NCBI GenBank assembly: GCA_022316685.1
Contig: JAKJHU010000026.1
Location: forward strand, 2,116,001 to 2,180,000
Direction of reading: 5' to 3'
Source of the DNA: Progne subis subis
Lineage: Eukaryota > Chordata > Aves > Passeriformes > Hirundinidae
DNA length: 64,000 bases
Position numbers and translations under genes: made by a program. The notes under the pieces are model-generated. The model worked only from the letters and a program-made list of their open reading frames with translations. It made no database searches and was not told where the DNA came from. Shown here one piece after another: positions 58,201 through 64,000 of this stretch; the stretch's first letter is position 1, and each line of letters starts with the position of its first letter.

Positions 58201-61200
58201 AAAAACCCTCAACAGACATTAATATATATATAAAATCTCACTCCCAAAATAATATCTAGTTCAGTTTGCATTTCCAGAATGAGTGGAAAAATCTAGCATT
58301 TTAATTTAGGTAGATAGCTTGTACTGATGCTATCTTCAGCAAAAGCATGGGTTTAAAAATTACCATCACTGTCAAAGACATGTTTAGGATGAAAATTAAT
58401 GTGAAATGACTTTTAATGCTATTGAAAAAAAAAAAAAATTGTGTTATTAACATACATGAAGTTCCCCAAAATAGACTATTTCCCCTCTTTTTCAATATGG
58501 GAAACTGAATAAAATTATCATATTTGTGTGTGTGTATGCAGGTATGTGTACATTTATATATTTATGAGCACACACATACGAAAGTATATGTTTCACCATA
58601 TTTCATCAGCTTGAAGGGCATGCCCAATTTTCTTATATTTTCAACCAAAATTTTTCTAAAAGTTTAGAACTGGAAGTTTAGTTTTCTAGCAACCAAAATT
58701 TGCTAAAAGTTTCCAGTCACAATTCTTTCTATGTACAGCTGATTTCAAATTGCAAATACTTTTATCTACTTAACTTTGACGTCCCTTCATACACGGTTAG
58801 ATATACAGAGGAGGCTGGTTTTAAAAGAGAGGTAACCTTTCATTCAAGCATAAATGAAAAATCCTCAAACTGGACATGCTGAACACACTCAGTTCTTTGC
58901 TGGGGTATTACACCAGGTGTAACCACAAACAGTAAGCAGTGTGCTAAAAAAGATGAAGACACCTATTACACACAAAACATAGTGTGGTATTATCTGTACC
59001 AAGGTTTGGTAAAAAAAAAAAAAAATAACAAGGATTGGGAAAAAAATAAAAAGAAAAAAATAAAAAGAAAAAATAAAATCTTTCAACAGTTGAAGACCAA
59101 TAAAAGCAAAGAAAAAAAGTGCTCTAGAAAATTTTTCTTTCTTCATGGAATTCTGCATATTATGCAGGATTCTTATCTGTACCTGGATGAAATAATTAAT
59201 TGTGAAACATTTTTAAGATCACAAGCTGCATTTTCAGAAAAAACACCCCAACCAAACAGCATTCCGTTTTGACAAAAACATGGTAGTGCAGCATTCAGAA
59301 AGCTAAACAAGATACCTCATGCAAGAAATATTCACTGGGCAGAACAAAACACATGAATATGTATTTTTAGGAAATCATAAAAAATTGAGTATGAAAGCAA
59401 ACTGACTATCATCAGACACCAAAATCTAATTTGTATCAGCAACAATGAATTGTCACTATGAGGTTTTAGTGTTTCTCACAAAGCAAGCATAATAATGCTC
59501 CCTGGTACATGACAGTATTTCCAAGTTTCAAACACAAGCAGAAAGAGGAGTTAAAGAAAGTAAGAGACACTTCAACTGCAGTTTTAAAAGCAGATTATTA
59601 CATTTTAGTCACATGAAAGTAACAAATCTTGCTTTTTACAAATATGACAGATCATGCTGGATTTGTGTGACAAACAGAGAGGAGCTGGAGACAGGAAGTT
59701 AGATCTTACCACTAAGGGTGAAAATCTCAACTGCTCTGTGACTTTTTGGCCATGGAATCTTGTTAAACAGCTATAAAAGAAACAAATATTTGGAGGCAAA
59801 AAAAAAAAAAAAAGACTAAACAAAAAACCCAAACCCACCTAGCAATGATCTCAACCATTTCTAAAAACAACAATATTTTTTTCAAAATTATTAAGAAACC
59901 TTACATATTGTCTCATGAAATTATTTATTTTACATTTCTACAAAGGCATTAGTTCATCTCATGATCTGTAATTCAGTCAAGTCACATTAAAACACATTTT
60001 TGTTCCCTAGGCATACATGCTACTCAAGATTCTGAAACCTGCCCATCTCCCTGTCTCTTGGTTTGTAGCACTCTGAATGTTTCTTCTCAGCAGTTGTTTT
60101 CTTTTCCTACTGACAAAAAGATGAACTATATGAAAAGCAGACCACACATCAGGATGCTCAGATCACATACTGAGAGCGCCTATGTTTAAAAGATGTTGCT
60201 GGTATGCTCATAGTTTGCTTAGATGACACAGCATTACTTCAATGCTGCAATCATTCTATGAACATGAGGATTGGAGCCAGTTTTCCACCTAATCATATAA
60301 TTTCTTCTTTGGTGCAGCACAAGAAAATCTCTCCACAGAGGGATTAGTGCAATTTCAAGCCATAACTAGATCCAAGTCCAGGTCACCAGTTCTGAATTAG
60401 ACCTTAGAAGCTTAAGGAAGAATAAATGCAGGACTTCAAGTACATTATAATGTAAGCACAGCACACATAATTTTCATTGACATCAACCCTATTCTTACAT
60501 CTCAGCACAAAAAGCCAGAGTTTTGACTAATATTCAGAATTGCTAGCCAAAAATTTTCATAGTGGGTATGATTCATTTTGATTCCTTTAGATCCACAGCC
60601 TTTTCCATTGTCTGTGTAGTGGAAGTGAGGCACATGAATAAATGCAAATTTATCAACTTACGAACATCAACTTATCTATTCCTTTGCTTACTGTGTGACA
60701 AGAGATGAACTCTCCAGTGTTTACGTGTCTGATAGAAAAATTGTGATCATATTCTCTCCCTTTAAAAAGAGCTTTTTTTCATTAGAATTGTCTTTCTCCA
60801 GTCTCAGTGTGGAAGTTTGTAAAACTGTGCAGCTGCAGCAAAATAAAAGATTATTAAACTGTTACCAACATGACTCAATTTCAAGGCCATAATTTCATGC
60901 AATGGAGAAACTGGTAATCTGTATGCTACTTTCCAACTCCAACACTTGTAACAGCAAGTTAGCAATTCTAATATACTAAAAGAAAAACAGTAACAGGTAC
61001 ATTTATATAAGCAAAATTTAAAGTATTTACAAACTAAAATCAGGAAGAAAATGTCAGAGTGCATGCCACTTTGGAAGGCATGTATTTGTGTACACTGAAC
61101 AACCAGCTGGTTTAAAAAAAATCTAGGAACCTGTCACCACAGTTCATTTTACATTTTGACCTCACTTTATTGCCCTACCAGTGAAGAGAGAAAGCAGACA

Positions 61201-64000
61201 TAAACTTCTTAAATGCTAACACCAAAACTTAAAGAATGCAGTTCTACATAGTATCACTGATGACAACACAGAAGGGTAAGATAGGTAATAATGAGAGGCA
61301 GCAGGAAGAAATACATTATGCAAAGCAACAGTATGTTTCACACGATGACAATTCATACACATACACAATTAGAAGCTGGGTAAGATTGTTAACTCTGAGT
61401 GCACTGATTAAAACAAAGCTAACTATTACAAAGTGACAGGGTAAATCAATTCCTTCACACAGTTTCTCTGAAGTGAATACTTGTTAAACCCAACCATTCT
61501 GCTCTTTTAATATCCAGCCCTGTGAAACATCTGCAAATTTAAAGCAATGGGAGGCCAGTGGAACACCGCACAGCTCCATGGAAAAGGCAAAGTGGCAGCC
61601 AAGACTGCAAGAGAGAACTCAGCACTCTCCCGCAACCACACCCACCCCCAAAAAACTACGGTCAGATGGCGCCTAGGCTGGTAGGAGTCAAGAAGGGTTC
61701 AGATGAGGGATGATGATCAATGAGGACCTGCAGCTTAACCCATTTGTCAGCAAGGGCACCTGCTGAGTTGTGACTGAGAGGAATCCCCCGAGCTGGCCAG
61801 GCGAGCGCTGCCAGAGCACTCAGGCAGAAGGGCAGAGCACCCGATAACCTTCACCCTGTCTGGAGAGGATGACAGGATGCATGACATTCTGCTGAGGGGC
61901 TGACAGAACTGCTGGGAAGACAAAACCAACTTCACTTAGCTAGGCTTTTGTCCCAAAGACAAATTTGCCATTCCCTACTCCTTTATTATCAATTTTCATT
62001 TAAATTCAGTGCATTTCATAAGGTGGTTCAGAACACAGGTATAGACCATTTGTACTGTACATCACGACAGCTGCTCCTGTCATTGCTAAAACTTCCTTTT
62101 CCCCCATTTTTAAATGGACATAAAAAGATGCATAAAGAACCCTTTTTATTAAGCTGTATGAAATGCATTTTAAAAGTACAATTTGCTGCTAGAAGACTGA
62201 AAAATTAAGCTTTCAATTTAGAAGTTATTTATATATAAATTTGTACATATCTATGTAAGTCTGTAAAAGACACAATATCACAGCTTCTGCTGTTTCCTTT
62301 AGAATCTTGAATAAAGATCATTGAACCCATCTCCATAGATGTCCTGATGGATGTACCTATAAAGAAGGGAAGTAGGAGGGTGGGAAAAAACTCTCTCTAC
62401 TCAGACTTTTACTTTAATTCAGTGAGGTGTTTTTTTCATATTAAAAATCCAACAAACCAACCACAAAAAAACCCAAACAAACCTAAATCCAAAACGAAAC
62501 AAAATAACACCGCCCCCCTCCCCCCCCCCAAATAATTTATTTGGGGAGTATTCAGAGCACTTTAAATACATAAATTTTCAACTGCTTTTCAGGTAACCTG
62601 AAGTGCTTTTCACCTCCTTTCAGTGACTAAAAAAGCCCCAAATGACTAATTTCCATCTGCTAAAATTATTCATTGCAAAAAAAAAAAAAAGCCTCTTCAG
62701 AATGCTTTGAGTTTGATTAATGATTGAAGAAATAAGTATTTTCCAAGTACATCTGCAAGAATTTTGAGCAAAGTATTTGAAACTTTAGCAAAAAACTTCT
62801 ACTTATGTGTTGTTTTCAGAAACTTCTGTGTATCACATTGAGTTTCTAACTGAATTCCCACACTTTGAGACTTCGCTTATAATAAAAAAATATCTGAATC
62901 AGCTAACCAGTTAGGACAGAAGTTGTCAAGGTAAACATTCTAAGAACATTGTCTGCTTATGGTGAACACAATGGAAACAGCTTGTTCCTGTACAGCCCTT
63001 ACATGAGAACTTCATGCAGCAATTGTTCAGACACATCTCAGTTTGTGTTCCAAGGCAAGCTATACATGTTTAGAACAGTATTTTTTTAAAGATCAGACAT
63101 GCAAACCTCAGATATTGTTGCTCTGATTAATTATATTACTCTGATCTCATACCTAAACGCATAAAAGCGTGATGTTAAGGTACATACTGACCTTGCAACT
63201 TCCTTGGAATGTGGTGGTAGCAACAGACACTCCATCTAAAATTGAGCAACAGCTATCTCACGTGTCCTTCTCAGATTTCTCAGAGTTTAACGTTTTATAT
63301 GTTAAATTGTACATATGTTATACGTACAATTTATATACAAATGCAGCTATAAATAGCTACATTTATTTCAGTCTTACTGTGTCACTTAACTGAATAAAAA
63401 GTCCTGTATTACCAAGACCAGCTAGACTGGGTCTGCCAAAGGCCCAGCTAGCCCTGTGTTCTGTCTTTAACACTTGACATAACTGATTACCTGTGGATAC
63501 CTAAGCAGCAGAATAAAAATATGGGATAATACATAATGATTGCTCCATAAAATACAACAGAGCTTCCAACAACCTGAAGCTTGGGCACTTCCAAAGTCAG
63601 AGGTGGTGATTTTTTTTTTTTTTTTTTTATTTAAAAGCTTTCAATTTATTTTCTTAAAAAAATCCCCCAAACAACAACAAAAAACCACCCTGTAATTTAT
63701 ATTTAAAATCCATCTATAGTTCTAATATTCACAACAATCATGTGTCAAGGATTTCTGAAACTTATTACATGTTTTTATTTCTCCTCAGCTTTCTGCCTGC
63801 TATTTTGATACCTCCTAACTCCCAAAGTGTGAGAGAGAAGGCATGTTCTGTGTGGTATTTTGAGAGACCTCTACTGTATTTCTCTCTAATTATTCCTTTT
63901 CTCTTTTCAAAAGTCTTACCTCATCTACTTGTTCTTTATAAGAAAATAGTTCTGTGTATTTGATCTACCTTGTTGCTGCTCTGGATTATTTTTTCTCCTG
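55247..64000 (-). other. upstream RETREG1 region, long-isoform intron by inference
   Basis: No coding exon recognised. The long-isoform exons (first membrane hairpin) were looked for and not found, so they should lie beyond 64000. Contents are AT-rich DNA with A tracts (about 59013, 59800 and 62678), a C tract at 62512-62529 and a TG/TA-rich stretch at 58524-58580. Being an intron is inference from gene structure in other vertebrates. Confidence 0.55.

Noticed and set aside
1..64000. CRISPR arrays, prokaryotic operons, tRNA or rRNA genes
   Set aside because: None seen; tandem arrays here have no spacers, and the window is clearly vertebrate nuclear DNA.

Overview
This is a window of vertebrate nuclear DNA, almost certainly from a bird and probably a songbird. 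CR1 LINE fragments, solo LTRs of avian endogenous-retrovirus type, AT-rich intergenic DNA with short intron-bearing genes, and the linked pair ZNF622 - RETREG1 in the same orientation (also neighbours on human 5p15.1, from general knowledge) all point that way. No species can be named from the sequence alone.

Layout. Positions 1-19.6 kb are intergenic. They hold a promoter-like CpG-rich segment and possible long LTR (about 1.9-3.3 kb), a second LTR-like fragment (4.15-4.53 kb), a minus-strand CR1 copy (5.3-6.4 kb), a diverged direct duplication (6.48 and 7.16 kb) and a solo LTR with a perfect 5-bp target duplication (11373-12032). Positions 19.6-28.0 kb hold ZNF622 on the minus strand: a non-coding first exon in a CpG island at 27.8 kb and six coding exons from 25529 down to 19821. 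Positions 28.05-28.33 kb hold a CR1 3' end next to that CpG island. Positions 28.3-64 kb are occupied by RETREG1 (FAM134B) on the minus strand. The seven coding exons of the short isoform (start 53403, stop 32136) can all be placed, with matching splice sites and phases. The exons specific to the long isoform are not seen and should lie to the right of the window. RETREG1 introns carry a solo LTR with a perfect 6-bp target duplication (33121-33768), two CR1 fragments, a roughly 1-kb GC-rich minisatellite (44011-44981), a 327-bp pentanucleotide array (54920-55246) and several homopolymer tracts.

Function. The two genes are neighbours but act in different processes. ZNF622 is a Rei1-like cytoplasmic 60S ribosome maturation factor; RETREG1 is an ER-phagy receptor with a reticulon-type membrane hairpin and a C-terminal LC3-interacting motif. 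Their shared orientation gives no sign of co-regulation.

The most notable observation is that both genes carry a one-base reading-frame break in otherwise well preserved coding sequence: ZNF622 at about 24936 and RETREG1 at about 32299, the latter just before the LC3-interacting motif. Both are best explained by one extra C directly before a TGA on the coding strand. An assembly or base-calling error is the first explanation to test. I found no prokaryotic-type system, CRISPR array or tRNA/rRNA gene.
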